Counted from the stretch's first letter, positions 35,721-48,953 are shown. The stretch is DNA of 64,000 nt from Capitulum mitella (GCA_030062745.1 CP099841.1:5268923-5332922), one strand, 5' to 3'. Notes: a model not told the origin generated them from the letters alone. Made by a program: numbers and translations.

Positions 35721-37299
35721 GTCACGGGCTGAAACGGGCTGTCAGTGTACCACCATGTTAGGCACTGGAATCCAGCTCACTTAAACCGCCCGTTTTCGCT
35801 GGATTTGTTTTACATATAACAGTTGTTCCAAGGTGAAAATGATAAAAGCGGGCTTATTTTGGGATTTCAAGTACAGGTTTCCTGTCCCTGTTCCCCAAAT
35901 CACACTGGGATGGATGGCTGTCCGTTGAATGCAGAAATGAAGGATGAGTATTCGTTTGACAGATTTCATGGTCTATCGGAGAGTACTGAGTGGCCATCCT
36001 GCTACCTTGGACATAAATCAATGTTAAGTGGAACGAAGGGCTTGGTCATGGAATATCTCAGAGCTGAAGTTTGGGACTGGCAGACGGAATCATGTCCCCC
36101 ATCCATTTTATGTGCATACCTTATGATATTAGGGAACAACATAGATAAGTGACAACGCAGAAAACGCATGCTTGGTCTCAGAATCGCTTGGGTCATTAAA
36201 GCACATCTTGTCATAGACACATAGTACGCAAACAATTATATCTGAAGCCATGCGGTACGTTAATGTTTCGAGAACAATATTTCAGATGGAAATATTGTTT
36301 CATGCAAACATTTAAGAATGAATTTGAGGAATTTCATCCAGTAACAAGACTGCATTCAGTGTTGTGAAAAAGAAAAGGATTTGGAACAGAATGTTTTTTT
36401 TTTGCGTGCTTTCAGAGCGATCTTCTCCGGGGCTGTACTGCCGCAGATCGGTATGGATCGTAAACCTCCCAGTGTCTAATGTGTCAGGCCGTTCGTGTAA
36501 GTTTCTCTTATGACGTTGTTCTATATCCCACGGAGAAAGAAGTGGTCTATCAGTTGCACCTCGCCGTTGTGTGTATACTGGGACTTTGGCCGATATTTAT
36601 TATACGCAAAAACTCCGAAACGTTTTATTGTCAGTGGCGTTCCAAATGCAGTTATTATGTTTACTATATGCACCCATTCTTCACAATTATGAACACATAT
36701 GACTTAAATGCACACCAATGTCGCACGATTCATGGGTAGTGACAGTTAAGAAGATGAACAGGTAGTTTTATGTTTTTCCGGTCCCAGTTACCTTTGGTAA
36801 ACCAGTCTCACGAGGTTCCATTTCGGTTTCGGGTTAGACAGCACAGGACAAACGACCTCGCCTCAGACTGCCATCGAACAACTTGCTGGGTCCGCCCGGT
36901 GGCCTATTTGGCTGGAGGTACCTGGTCTGCTGCGGGCGCTGAGCCTGTGTGCATGCATTGCAAGCAAACGGCGACGTTAACTCGGGTCGAACCGAATGAG
37001 CCCGAGTTCATTTATGTGTGACTCAGGACGTGCAACCTCTTGGGCCCAGGCCCCAGAATCTTCCGCTAGGTCTTGAGTCTTGTTGAGCCTCTGAACTGAA
37101 CTCGTGCAGCACAGATCTGCACCGAATACACTGCAATGGCGTAAAGGACGCACTCGGAACACAAGGCAAAAGTGCCACACATGCAGAACTCATCCGAAAT
37201 GCGCACTGCCGTTAAGGCTAGAAACTGGCTGAATCCGGCAGGGACACTTCCCAGGGCCCATTTCAGGCGGGCTGGGAAACAACAGCTCCACAGGTGACG
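35721..37299. other. No gene recognised
   Basis: AT-leaning spacer between islands 2 and 3 with frames up to about 109 aa and no recognisable domain. Confidence 0.45.
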
Positions 37300-37730
37300 C
37301 AGGAGAGCAGCCCTGATCACGTCGAAACGCCGGCCCCAAGACGCTCGCCGGCCGGACCGCGACGCCGTCGTCCCGACGCCGTCGACGACGCGCTCGGGGC
37401 GCCGCCGCCGACGCGCCGCCGCCGCGGTGGCGGCGTGCCGGCGGCGGTGCCGGTTCCGGGAAGCGGCGCGTCGCTCGGCCGGCCGGGCCGGGCCGTTAGG
37501 TGTAACGGACCGCCCCCTCGGCGGCCGGGGCCCGCGCCGGCGGCCGCCCGATCGCGGCATCTATGCAGCGGGCCGGCCGCGGCCGACGGCGGTGACGCGC
37601 CGAATACATTACCGGCGCTGCAAGCCGCGGTCGGCCATGGCGCCGGCGCCGGCAGCCGGACCGACCGGGCGCCGGCAGAGCTGGGTTCGGGCCCGTTTTG
37701 GCGCGGGCTCTCAGGCCGCTCCGAAAAATC
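37300..37730. other. CpG-rich GC island 3
   Basis: Very CpG-dense, with many gccgccg and cggccgg units. All frames stay open in parts (216 aa + at 37294-37944; 186 aa minus at 37317-37877), showing openness comes from base composition. It could also be a promoter with a first exon. Confidence 0.6.
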
Positions 37731-39399
37731 GATGACAGGATGTCGAGATGGATTGTATCGCCTCCGTGCTGTGTTCCGAACCGAATTTGCATTTGCATTT
37801 TGGCGGCGGGAGAAAGTCTGCCATTTGGTACGTGTGGGGCATGCACTGCAAAGAAAAATTACTAGACAGAAATGCAAACTGAGATCCTTTAAGTTAAAAG
37901 AACTTAAAGATTTAAAAAGAGTAAAGGTGTGTGAACATTTGTAGATATCTTCCAGAATTTACACGGGTCACCCATTGGTAGTATGGATGTAGGAACGTCG
38001 TCCATTTTTGTCGTTTATTTGGTGTAATGAAGCTGAGGCGCAGTGGGATTATTTCGTTCCGTCAGTTGCCATTAAGGTTACACAAAGATATGTCTTTTCC
38101 CTACAACTTCTGAGACGTATTTTGTAAGATCGGCATACTTACAAACACCACATTTAAACTCTACGGATTGCCGTCATCAAATGAAAAGCACAGTGATAAA
38201 TCGCCATTTTGTGTCCTTGGAATCGGTTGGCAGTCATTCATGGTGAGTTGTGTGGCGACTCAATTCCATGAATATGCGCCTAATCCTAAACAGGCAGTGG
38301 TAATGCTATGGAGCTCTTAAGTGTACAGTGGAATGTCGACAAAACGTGACGCAACCGAGTATTTTTGGGCCGAAAACGTCCAGCTGCTTAACCTTTATCT
38401 GTGAAGATCGCGTAGGAAAATGGAGCAGAATAGAAACAGAAAGGCAGATAACAAAGAGAGGATGGGCGATGAAAAGGTTCGCAAAGCGCTCTTCCTTCCA
38501 GACGACTGTGTCGATGCTCGCCAGCGATGGTTAGGTAAGGGAGACGCTTAGTTTGGTTTGGTTTTCTTTGATCCATTTCGGCTGTTGGCAATTATTTCAA
38601 AGGTAAAGAGGAGGAAGACTGGAGCGTCTCATTATTGGAACCAGGCAAAACACGGTACCTGCGGGCGGGGATAGGACGCAGTAAGAATGATACGGCGGAT
38701 GTAAAGCTGATATCTTTTGAAGTGGTAATGGCGGTAATACTGGAGCCATTCGACCACCCGTGGTCATTTTGGAGCTTTGTGATTGATGGGAAGTATGAGT
38801 GACATGCTGCTCCTATCAGAAAAACGGAAATTCCTAAGACCAAAAGGCGAGTTTGCCCTCACTGGAATTTTGTACAGCGGGAATGCGGGAGAGGAGGGGG
38901 ACCCGACAGCAAGTAGTTCCCAAATTGAGCAATAGATGGCAGAGGCTTCTCTGTACTTCAGGTGCTGAGCACGGTACGAATGTTGCTGCTAGCATGACTG
39001 GAGATTTCCGGAAAATTATTTGGGAGGGGGTTCCACAGAGGATTTTGGACCGTTCGTTTTCAATCATTGCCATAGGCCTGATGTTAAAATCCCTGAATAT
39101 TGGGGGACGAGTCCGGGCCCCCCACCCCCGGACCCCCAGAATCGTCAGCCATGGCTGCCAGCAAACCAGAAAATATGATTCATGTAACAAAACATTATTC
39201 ACCAAATGTTGCTATTTTGAAGTTGTTTTATCAGTTACAAGGACAGGATATTGATGGTTGCATTTTTCAATGGATGACACATTAGTCAGCGGGTCTCACA
39301 AGTCACATGCAAGCAAAAACGAAAACCACGCAGTTTGTCAAATCCGTCTTTGGTGGATGTCACAGCGACCACAGTCCTCTCTCCGTCCTGCCTGACTAG
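37731..39399. other. No gene recognised
   Basis: AT-rich spacer. A cccccacccccggaccccc phrase at about 39.12 kb resembles old transposon debris. Confidence 0.4.
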
Positions 39400-39985
39400 G
39401 TTCTCCGCGTCAGCCGCCTGGCGCCGCTCCGCCGCTCCGGCCACCTCATGCCCCCATGTAGCGGAGTCTGCAGTCGACTCTCACGGCGCCAGCTCGGGTC
39501 ATGAGACCTGCCGGCACCACAGCGAGTCACCCGCGCCCGCAGGACGCGTGAGAGCCTGTGCCGACGGCGCCTGGTCCGCTGTCGGCCCGGTTCGGCCGGC
39601 CGTCCTCCCGGGCCGCCGGCGGGCGGACGGCCGCGGCGCTCGCCGCCCCGTTTCCGCCACGCGTCGGCAATGCATCACGGCCGGTGCGTCGGCCGGCGCG
39701 GCGAACAGACACCCACGCCGCGGAGACGGCCGCGCTGAATATTCAGCGCCGCCGGCTCATGTTTATGGATAGCCGCGGGGCGCCTGCAGCTGGTGGGAGG
39801 AAGCGGCGCCGCCTGGGAACTGCGGTGCGGTCGCCGGCGCCGGCGGCGGCGCACGGTTCCTGCCCCGCGGCGCCGGCCCGCCGCCCTGCCGCCGACTGCA
39901 GACGTGCAGGGGGTCGCCGGTCGGTCGGCGTTCCCAGCGGCGGCCTGCGGGTGCCCCTCCGGCCGCCGCAGCCAGCAACGGCTTT
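39400..39985. other. CpG-rich GC island 4
   Basis: One of the longest islands, interrupted by gctgaatattcagc and catgtttatgg at about 39.73-39.77 kb, AT-rich motifs embedded in otherwise GC-only DNA. Frames on both strands are compositional. Confidence 0.6.
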
Positions 39986-41160
39986 ACAGGCTTTGGGATG
40001 TCTTAGGCATAAGGGCGGCGTGTGTTTGATGTGATCGGGTTTATTGGATACTCTCAGTCACACTCCTCGTGTGGGAGATGGGAAAGTGTCCTGGCATTTT
40101 ACCGTTACTCCGGCGAGAGACAATAACGTTGTTTCATGAAACGAAATGAGTCAGATGGAGCAATCTGTCTCCGGTTCATCGCACCGACTGAAGTAGAAGA
40201 CCAAGTGTACTAGCATATGTGCTAAAAGGCTCGGACGTTCCTTTTGATCTAGGAAATAAATGGTTAAATACACTTGTCTTAGCCTAGCCATTGAACAAGT
40301 TCTTACGTTCGTTTTATGCCACCAGCGGACAGTAGTGCATGCCGTCTGGCATGCTGATAACCGCCATTTCAGCGAGCTCTTGTTTTCATTTCAGCACCGA
40401 CGATGGCGTTGCCTGCGGTCACCAAAGCCAGTAATAACGAACTTCGTCACCTGAGCCGTGCAGGGCATGGACCTTGAGTAAACCAGCAGGGCAGCGGACA
40501 GCACAATGTTAGTCCTCGAAGCACAGCCGACGATTTGTTACCTCAGGAGCAGACGGGACGCCATCTTCTCGAAGGGCTGGCGGATTGATGGGTGTTTGTT
40601 GTGTAAGGTTTCCTCTAGGGGTGGAATTCATTTTATATGCACATCTCATTTTGTTCTACGGTTGTGGATGTTTTAAGTAGTACATCGCACGCACCAGTAC
40701 AAAACTACACAAAAGGCTCGTTTATCCTCCTCAAGAAAACTTGAAAATGAGGCATGTAATGGACTGTTTGTGTGAAGATGGCGGGGCAAAATGTGTTTCT
40801 TGCATATGTTTATTGGTTGAGGAATACTTCAATACATTCCCAAAACCCTTCAAGTTGTTGCCGCGAAACATATCGACCGTATTATCCACTTCTACTGGCA
40901 GACCGTCCCGCGCCAGCAAAGTATGTACATACATGCTGTTAAGACGGTGCTCGAATGCCGTAACCCTCTTCAAACAGTTTTCTGATGCGACACTCTTACG
41001 ATGCACCTTCCACATTCCTCTTCAGACATGCTGACACGGGACACCAGCACCTCCTCAGGACCAGCTCAGGACCCGTTCGAGTCGCGTTCCTCAAGGCTCT
41101 CGGCACCTCCCCATTAGCTGAGCAATCACATGCTGACCAAGACAGATCAGACAGCGTTAA
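39986..41160. other. No gene recognised
   Basis: AT-leaning spacer with no convincing exon; frames up to 104 aa show no domain. Confidence 0.45.
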
Positions 41161-41195
41161 TGCGCTCCAGCGACACCCGACAGGCATGCCGAGTA

Positions 41196-41304
41196 TGACG
41201 TCACCACCGGGGCCGGGCTGCTGCAGGCCCGCGGCCGCCGCAGGAGTTCCAGCTATGACGTCAGCCGATTCGGGCAGGGACGACGCTGTTCATGTGTGAC
41301 GTCA
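41196..41304. promoter_or_regulatory. Cluster of three perfect CRE palindromes in a small GC island
   Basis: TGACGTCA at 41196-41203, 41256-41263 and 41297-41304, within CpG-rich DNA containing gcggccgccgc. Clustering of CREB/ATF-type sites in a GC island suggests a promoter or enhancer; no transcript start can be assigned. Confidence 0.6.
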
Positions 41305-41319
41305 CGCGTCCCGGCGGCG

Positions 41320-42029
41320 AACAAAAACGTCGGGCGCCAGAGGGAGAGAACTCACTCGACTCATTCGCCCAGTGCATTGGCTCCCGAACGTTCGCCAGCA
41401 AGGAAGTTTTTGCGCGTGAAATTAACGGGGAAAAACGAGTTAGTGTCGAACGCAGTTTGGAAACATGATGTCCCGGGATAAGTCAGAAAAGTTTGTCCTC
41501 TAACGAGTTCCAGGTCACACTACGTGCCAGCATCGCCGCGGGGCAGCCGACCACCGCTGTTCTGAAGGGTAGCTTTTGACTGAATGGCTGTGCCACCTGA
41601 AGTGTGGGTCCTAGCTGATCGGGATGACTGAGTTTGTCCCCGCCAAACCGGACGCACGCAGATTACCTCGTGTGAAATTTGCACCTCCTGGCAGGGCCTA
41701 ACGCGATGCACAATGCGCCCATGTGCAGAGCCATTACAAAACTAGATGATTTAGCACCCGCGCATCAACTCGACATTAGTTTTCACTTTCTACAGTCGTC
41801 TCTGCGCGGGGAATGGCAATTACTCTGACCGTCAGTTTGTGCTGCGTCATAGGTTGGTTGGGTCATGATGTATACGCGCCATCTCCTGTCCGCCATTAAC
41901 CAGGGGTTCAACAGCTGCAAACAAACGCCTTCGGGAGGAAAGCTCGGCCCCACGAAGTAGGCTACATGGCCGCAGTGAGTTTTCTGTCTCACGCAAACTT
42001 CTCCAGAGCGGCTCGCCATCAAAGGCGTT
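41320..42029. other. No gene recognised
   Basis: Intermediate-composition spacer between the CRE cluster and island 5. Confidence 0.4.
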
Positions 42030-42240
42030 GCCTGTCCGGGCGTCGATCCGGACGGCATCTTCCACGGGGCATGTGCACGTCTGGCCGCACCATCGGCACG
42101 CCGGCCGTGAACCGCCGCTGGCGCGCGTGACTCCGGCATTACGTCGTGCCGCCGGCGGGCCCGTAACGTGACGCGTGCCGCGGCGGCTGCGGCTTCCCAC
42201 GGTCGCCGTGCGGGAAGTGATGACCCATTTAGCCGCGCCG
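42030..42240. other. CpG-rich GC island 5
   Basis: Short CpG-dense block crossed by 175-aa and 146-aa minus-strand frames in different phases, neither with recognisable domain. Confidence 0.55.
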
Positions 42241-42699
42241 ACCGAGTGGGCAACGTCGAAACCGCTCCACCACGCTTGAACAACCAACCAGTTACGCTAG
42301 CCACCACCACTGTTCGCAGCCAGTGGACGACAGCGCAAAGGGCGTGTTCTGTGTCCGTGCAGCAGGGACGGGCAGTTCAGCGTGATGAGAGGCAGGATAA
42401 CGCCGTGAGAGGCAGAGCCGCTGTTAGTGTCACTTCTCACATCACCGATCGGAAGTCGATGGCGAAGCTCGTGCAGCAGATGACTACAGCATAACCCACT
42501 ATCTGATCTCTCGTCTTCATATTTTCCGCTCTGCATAATTGTTTGACAAGCATTTGCAGGACTCGACTGAGAGCAGTCGACGACACAGAGATCTTGAAGC
42601 TCACTGGGTCCCAGTACAGCCTGAGCAGTGTTTGGTTGTCCGCCGCCATGGCGCTTCGAGGCGGACTGAGCTACGTCTCGGTGTCTCGCCCGTGTTGAA

Positions 42700-43075
42700 T
42701 TAGCCGCGGCGAGGTCCCGCTCTCCCTTCCACCACCTCAGTCTCATAACTGCAAATTTTGAACCTTGTCGAACGAGCTCGAACGAGAACAGGCGAGCGTC
42801 GCTCGGCTCAGCCGCCGACCGCGCAGGGCACCGGCGGTCGACACGCCGCGGAGGGGCCGCGGAGGCACCGTCGCCGCCGCCGCCGCCGCGTCCTCGGTCG
42901 GGGTCGGGGGTCAAGCGGCCGGCCGGAGCGGCCGTAGCCGGCGGCGTGCCCACTTGATTAGCTGTCAAACGGGCGGCGCGCCCGGCCGGCCGGCGCCGCC
43001 TGCGGCCGGACCGGGCCGGGCCGGCCGGCCGCTGCCCGGACGTCACGTGCCGCAGAGCTATTGAGCCGGCCCGCC
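42700..43075. other. CpG-rich GC island 6
   Basis: Contains gccgccgccgccgccg and repeated ccggccggcc, with cttgattagctgtcaa at about 42.95 kb, a cluster of homeodomain/TALE-like core motifs. The 263-aa minus frame 42297-43088 is the longest in the window but its first ~90 residues are compositional Arg/Pro/Gly/Ala and the rest is unlike any family I know. Confidence 0.55.
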
Positions 43076-44439
43076 TATCTGATCGCACACATCACTGTCA
43101 TGGCGCGCTCTGAGTTATTTCGGGGGAGTGCACGTGTCGCCGCGCGGCATGCATGCATCGTAAATACGCCCGCTGACCGATCTAGGCTTGCAGCCGGTGA
43201 CATGCGACGAAACCGAACGGACACCGTGTTTCGCCCATTTTGCCTTGTGTTGAGCTATGTCATGGTCCCAAGATCCACACGATCTGTAAATTTCATCCAT
43301 ACACTTTGGCCACAAGACACGGCGCTATTTTATAAAACTTGTAGAAGGCTATGAAACAGGACGATGCTTAGTTATTGCCTATTTCATTTCCATGATAAAT
43401 AATTGTTTCATCCTTAGGGACCCATACACTTCTTAACGTTTCTTTTGCCACTGACAAGGCAATTTACTAAACAGCATCCTTCGGTTCCGACTATTAAAAC
43501 GGTCAATATGGTGCCCGGAACGCTTAGTCATCAGGTTGCCATTGTCCAAGCAGCGGCCGCTTACGTGCGTAGTTTGCCAACAGAATTTTTCATCTTTCTG
43601 TAATGAGTCGAGAGAGTCCATTACATATGGCTTTCATATTCAGATGTAATAACGATACGTATACGAATTTTGTGTTGTGTGCTTTTATGTCTGTTGCCGT
43701 GTTTTTGGCTGCGTGGCAGAAGCCTTATTTTCTTGCAGTACTTATGTAATATAAGCAGAAATATGGGACTGACGGATTCGTTCAACTCTCTGATCACCTT
43801 TTATTCCTTCGAGGATGAATCTCCGTGGAGAAGAAACATGTTCGTGACCTAATTCAGACTTCTGTATAGTTCACTAGATTGGACGAAAAGATAAGTCATC
43901 ATTATCGTGTTATTACTAGCGTGATTTGTCGGCAATGTTCAGCGAGGATCTACTCGAACTCAGTGATTGTACTTAGACGCAAGCTTCCGATTCGGTAGGG
44001 CATGTTTGTTTGAAAGGAGCCTAGTTTTCACCATTTGACCTGGAATTGTTTTCTCTTTACTGCGGGGAAAATGCGCATTTTCTTCCACTAAGGAGAGGCG
44101 GGCCCCGAGGCCTCCTTCGACTCGCCCATTCTTTGCTCAGCACGGCGCTCGGTGCAGAAAACCAAGATGATAATGCATGTGTTGATTATAGCGATAGTCA
44201 TGTGTTATCGGCATAAGAGTCTTGTTAACGTCAGTATTCAGTGTCTCCTGGCGCTGAAGTATCATGCTATTGCTCTTCGTCCATATACCGCGTGGCAGCA
44301 AAAATAAGCGGACTTTACAGGCTAAAGCGCAGAGTGTGTCTTCTTCGTTTGAGACTTTCTGTTTCCAAACGTTTTTGCACCGAGCCGTTTATTGTTTTTA
44401 TCCCTTTCCTGCATAAACTACTTGCCTAGTAAAAGTTTT
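43076..44439. other. No gene recognised
   Basis: AT-rich spacer with short frames only. Confidence 0.45.
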
Positions 44440-45115
44440 TTGCCGTCAAATGTGCAACTCTTTTTGGACGGAGTGAACAAGCGAAACGAGTGAACACGGT
44501 CATACAGTCAATACCAGCAGGAGTTCTGAATGCTCGCTTGTTTGCTTGCCTGCTTTTTCGAAGGTAATTTATACATGACTCTTGTATTGCACCTCCTTGA
44601 TCAACAGTCATGGTGCGCATGGAAACTTCCCAAATCTGATCAATACTCATGTCCTCAAACCCGCAATATTACTTCAAAATTAGCAAAAAATGCACTAACG
44701 TGGAAACTTTAATCATATCCAAAGACCTTCACCAAATACTCGTGACATGAGACAACACGCCTAGAAAAGAAAAAAAAGCAACCCATATTTTAATTTAGAT
44801 AACTGTTTTGTTCTGCAGGGCTAATGTCACTTTTTTTGCTTTCTTGTTACGAGCCCATGCTTTAGCAGTCAACCGTTTTGTGCAAATGTCTCTCATCAAG
44901 CGGCTTGGCTAGCAGAGACCCACTGAATGCAAATGAAGTCAGTTTGAGGAAAAAGTTAAACGAGGCACATTTTAAAACGCATCTGTTATGAGAAGTTTGC
45001 TGATCCAAGTTGAGTTACCAGCCATACACCATGGGACCATGTTTTGCGCACTAAGTCTTGCATGCTATGCATGCCCTGACTAAGCAGTGAAATACTTAAT
45101 GGTCTGCAAAATTTT
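44440..45115. repeat. Family G repeat, copy 1
   Basis: Shares ordered blocks with copies at 52.15, 53.0, 54.0 and 58.5 kb: gcgaaacgagtgaac, ttgatcaacagtcatgg, cgagcccatgctttagcagtcaa, tgtctctcatcaagcggcttgg, ccatgggaccat. No coding capacity; class unknown. Confidence 0.75.
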
Positions 45116-45169
45116 GGTTGGGAGATTTCAGTTCCAGTGTGCCTGTATTTAGGTGAAATTGTTTTATGA

Positions 45170-45246
45170 ATCGATATGTATATGCATATCTATACCTATA
45201 TCTATCTATATCTATCTATATATATATATATAGATATATATATGCA
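45170..45246. repeat. Imperfect TA/TATC microsatellite
   Basis: Interrupted TATC and TA units at the 3' side of the first family-G repeat copy. Confidence 0.85.
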
Positions 45247-45249
45247 AAG

Positions 45250-46530
45250 CAGTTCTGTATCAGGTTTGACATATCAGAATTGACCACAATTTGGCTTACT
45301 TTCATGAAGCCTTTTTTGCTTTCTTTGTGACTTCGATGTTTGTGCAAATGATGTTCGTTTTGCAAGAAAAGTCATGGAGAGCAAAATCAGTGACCAAATA
45401 TCACCTTAAGGAGAATATTCCACCTTGCTTAATTTCCGGAATGATTAGGCTGCTCGACAAAATACCATTGGACACGTTTTCCGTAATTCCTTTGCTGAAA
45501 ACCACATAATTGCATTAACAAAATGTAATTGATGAAAAGTGCAGACTTACCGCACTTGTTGGCGATAACGCAATATTTGTCTCCGATGGCTGTGCGGATT
45601 TGTCATTGAACACCAGTGCATGGCGGTTAACTAGAAAACATGGCTTCGCATGAGAAGCATTTGTTTTCGATCGAATATGGCAGTAGGAATGATGAACCAA
45701 AGCGAATCTGACTATAAAGATGCTTTATCGCAAGATGTGAATGCCTGATGACGAATAAGTCTCAACACATTTATATAAACTTCGTGGAAGCCTTTGGTAC
45801 AAAATTTTTACTTGGCCCTACCTTTCTTGGTGGCAAGAAACGGAGTAGAGCGAGCGACGTGTCCTTTTTAAAGTAATGCGCCTCGCCCCATTTTCTCCAA
45901 AATTTGAAGTTATTGAAAAAAGATGAGATTGTCGGAAAATTTTGCCTTCTGCAGTAGCGTTTTGACTTTCGATGCGAACGGCACAATGTGGATTCCCTAG
46001 AAGGGCAGCAATCGTTGGCCACTAATGTTCATATGTTATTTGTGCAGTAATGTAATGTAATTATTCGTGCTGTAATAACAAGTCTTGTTTGCTCAGTACA
46101 TTGTTATGTTATCGCCACAATCTGTCAATAAATTAAATCAGCTGTGTAGCTTTCGATGAAAATAGAAGGCGGCAAAAATAACATAAGTTTGGAAGTAGTG
46201 TTTTTTTTTCATGGATACATGCGTGGGCTTTCAAACACGAGGGAAAACGCCCCGGGGAGCGCCCGCCCCGTGAAAAGACGTACATCAGAATTTCTCAAAA
46301 GAAACAAGGCAGATAAATAATAATAGTTTACATGCCCTTGCTCCATTTATCACAGTTCACATCATAAAGTATCCATATCGTCCAGTATGCTTCCATGCGG
46401 TTTGCCTTAGACCAAGGATTCAGTTTGCAGTGGGGTTTCCATAACTTATACAAACTTTCTGGCACTTTTGCCCCTGTCTCTGCTTCCGTTTGTACAGAGT
46501 TCCTTTGCTGATAAGTGCGTTACGGCTCCA
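45250..46530. other. No gene recognised
   Basis: AT-rich spacer; frames of 72-83 aa without domain. Confidence 0.45.
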
Positions 46531-46896
46531 TTAGCCCTTTCTCGTACAGGGACTTCTGCATAACGCAGTCGTATAGGAGGGGAGGGGAGCTGAGCGACCC
46601 CATCCCAGCCATATGCACACCGTGCGTCTTAGAGCGTCGCGAAAAAGAAATGGAGTGTTGCACGTGACGAGATCTCGCAACTGACGTCTCTTTTTATGTC
46701 TTTTTTTATGTCTCAGGTCGACAAGTGACCCTTCCAGGATGGGTCAAAGGCCATTTATTGGCAGAAAGTGATACTTTTTTCGAGTTAAAACATAAATGAA
46801 CGCCAGAGAATAAATGATACTGAAATTAGACGGATGAATCTATGTCCCACATGATTGTATTTTGCCCATGGAGTCTGATCCAGATCATGCCGGGTT

Positions 46897-48160
46897 CAGA
46901 CTTGTGCTCAACATCTTTTGGGTGATCCGGACCAGGATCTGAATCACAGCGACTTGGTTCGGACCAGCATTTGAATAGCTGTGTTTTTTTAATTCGATCC
47001 AGATTAAATGTGATTCACGCAAGTTTTTTTTCAAAATTGATCCAAGTCAGTAGCGATTCACACCAATTTTTGAGTAATCGATACGGATCAAACGTTGATT
47101 CACAAGGTCTCCATTGATTCGAATTGGCGAAAGATTCAAAACACCAGTCATATGTCAGCGTCATTGCTCTATGATATGGGACATAAGTCTAGACATAAAG
47201 TTTTTGAAAAATTATAAAATTTTGCAGATGGCTAAATACATAGAATATAAATGCATATGAATGTACTATGTGGAATATTGCGTGCAATAACGTAGGCTCT
47301 TCATTCTAGATACTTCACTGAGATAACAGGCAGGAGTGTATCATAGTATTAGTATGTATCAAAATTAGAACATTACCACGGCAGTCATGGCTTTGGGTGT
47401 CCGTACATGGCAACTTTAGCTACTGGTTTTGCATTTTAATGCTGGTTGCCCCTTGATATTTATCCACCGTTGCTGTCGCCATTACGACGCACTAGTGACA
47501 ATAATTACCTATTATTTGTGCTAGACGCAATAGTCGACACAGAAAGGCTCCCAGGGGCTGTTTCGCCAAAAATGGGTGAAACGGGTGACATGATGACTAT
47601 CGACTAACACAAAGTAAGGCACGTGATGATTTAACGAATCGCGTAGGTGCCCAGAGGGCAGCTGTCTCTGTCGACTTACCCAAACATGGGTGCCTACTAG
47701 TCACCTACCACCCACCTAAGAAGCACGTGGTGGTGGGTGTTTGACACCAACAGAAATATCAAGCTGATTTCAGCGTTTATCATACGACAAGGACCACATT
47801 TTCTATGAAAACCTTTAAGCTTACCTTTCTTGAATGGCACATGTTTAGTATTGGGAATGTCGCCAACAGCTGGGCTGCGAAAGTATGAACTTTGTGGTGT
47901 TGTGAAAGAGAGTTAGTTATCTGGCTCACTTGGCATCCTCTTTAATGTCATTTGGTTTGGTGGGTTGCTGCCTGAAGGTATTCTTGATAACACATTGTCG
48001 TGCTATTTTATCACCATGCTTTACATATGTAATTTGATCATATTGAATCAGACTGACGATGTAGTTGATCCGGAGCAAAATCCAGACCACAATGCTTAAA
48101 TCCGGATCAGCATTTGAATCACGGCCGTTCAGATCCGGGTCAGAATCAAGCACAAGTCTG
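46897..48160. mobile_element. hAT-like element C2 nested in element B
   Basis: Ends cagacttgtgct and agcacaagtctg form a perfect 12-bp inverted repeat. Flanks gccgggtt / gcgaggtc match at 5 of 8 positions, a decayed target duplication. The body aligns with C1 (tatcgactaacacaaagtaa, acccaaacatgggtgcc) but lacks C1's microsatellite and has about 200 bp not in C1 around 47.39-47.58 kb. Confidence 0.82.
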
Positions 48161-48765
48161 GCGAGGTCAGTCCTTGTCTAGCGGAGTCGTCGACTTAAAT
48201 GTGTTCTCGGAGGTGCAGGGGCATTTTTGTAAGTAATAATAGATGCTAAAGTCAAATGTAGTATTTGAATTGGCCAGTACTATTGTCAAATAATATATCA
48301 AGGTCATCTTAGGTCATCCAAGTTAGCTTGAGCCAATGACTTGGAATGACCTCAGATTAGCTAAAAATTGTCACTTGGATGTGTTTAAAGCGTATTTTAA
48401 TTGATATCCGGCACAAAGTCTAATGTTAAGAATGACATGGTACTGTAAAAAACATCACCCCGTGGCCGGCGCCGTTCCGCCCGTGTGAGCAAAAGTCGTC
48501 CCTTCGCTGCATTCCACCCTGTTTCATTGAAATGAAAGGTAAATTAAACATATTTATATTATTCGATTCTTTACACCTCAGATAAAAACAAACAAATAAA
48601 TACATCGATTGTTTTGCGATAATTATTTTCTATGGCACCTCCAGAGATAAAAAGTGACGAGTTTCCCCCTTAGTTCATGACATCCGTTTACACCCTCGAT
48701 AATTCCGGCATTGAGCAAAAACCTACTAAACATATGTATAGTCTCACAACATGCACACTTTTGAG

Positions 48766-48768
<3 letters not shown>

Positions 48769-48801
<33 letters not shown>
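48769..48801. repeat. TA microsatellite inside piggyBac-like element B
   Basis: About 30 bp of TA at the position equivalent to the longer run in element A. Confidence 0.9.
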
Positions 48802-48803
<2 letters not shown>

Positions 48804-48925
48804 GATACATATAGACATAAAATAATTGTGTTTATGCTCCTCAACTGGTTTAAAGTGAGAGAAAAATGAGAACGTTGTGAACCAGCCGCGCTGGCACGCG
48901 AGAATGGCTGACATGGCTCCCGTCA

Positions 48926-48953
48926 TGACATCATAGCTCGTTACCATGGCAAC
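48926..48953. promoter_or_regulatory. CRE-like and RFX-type X-box pair in element B
   Basis: TGACATCA (one change from a CRE) then GTTACCATGGCAAC at 48940-48953, a full match to the RFX X-box consensus, in the same arrangement and spacing as element A. Confidence 0.55.

Noticed and set aside
37294-37944. 216-aa frame on + and 186-aa frame on minus
   Set aside because: Both are open over the same GC island, so openness is compositional; no domain, start context or splice evidence.
42297-43088. 263-aa open frame on the minus strand, longest in the window
   Set aside because: It crosses a CpG island where stops are rare, the protein is Arg/Pro/Gly/Ala-rich at first and unlike any family after, and competing frames are open on the other strand.
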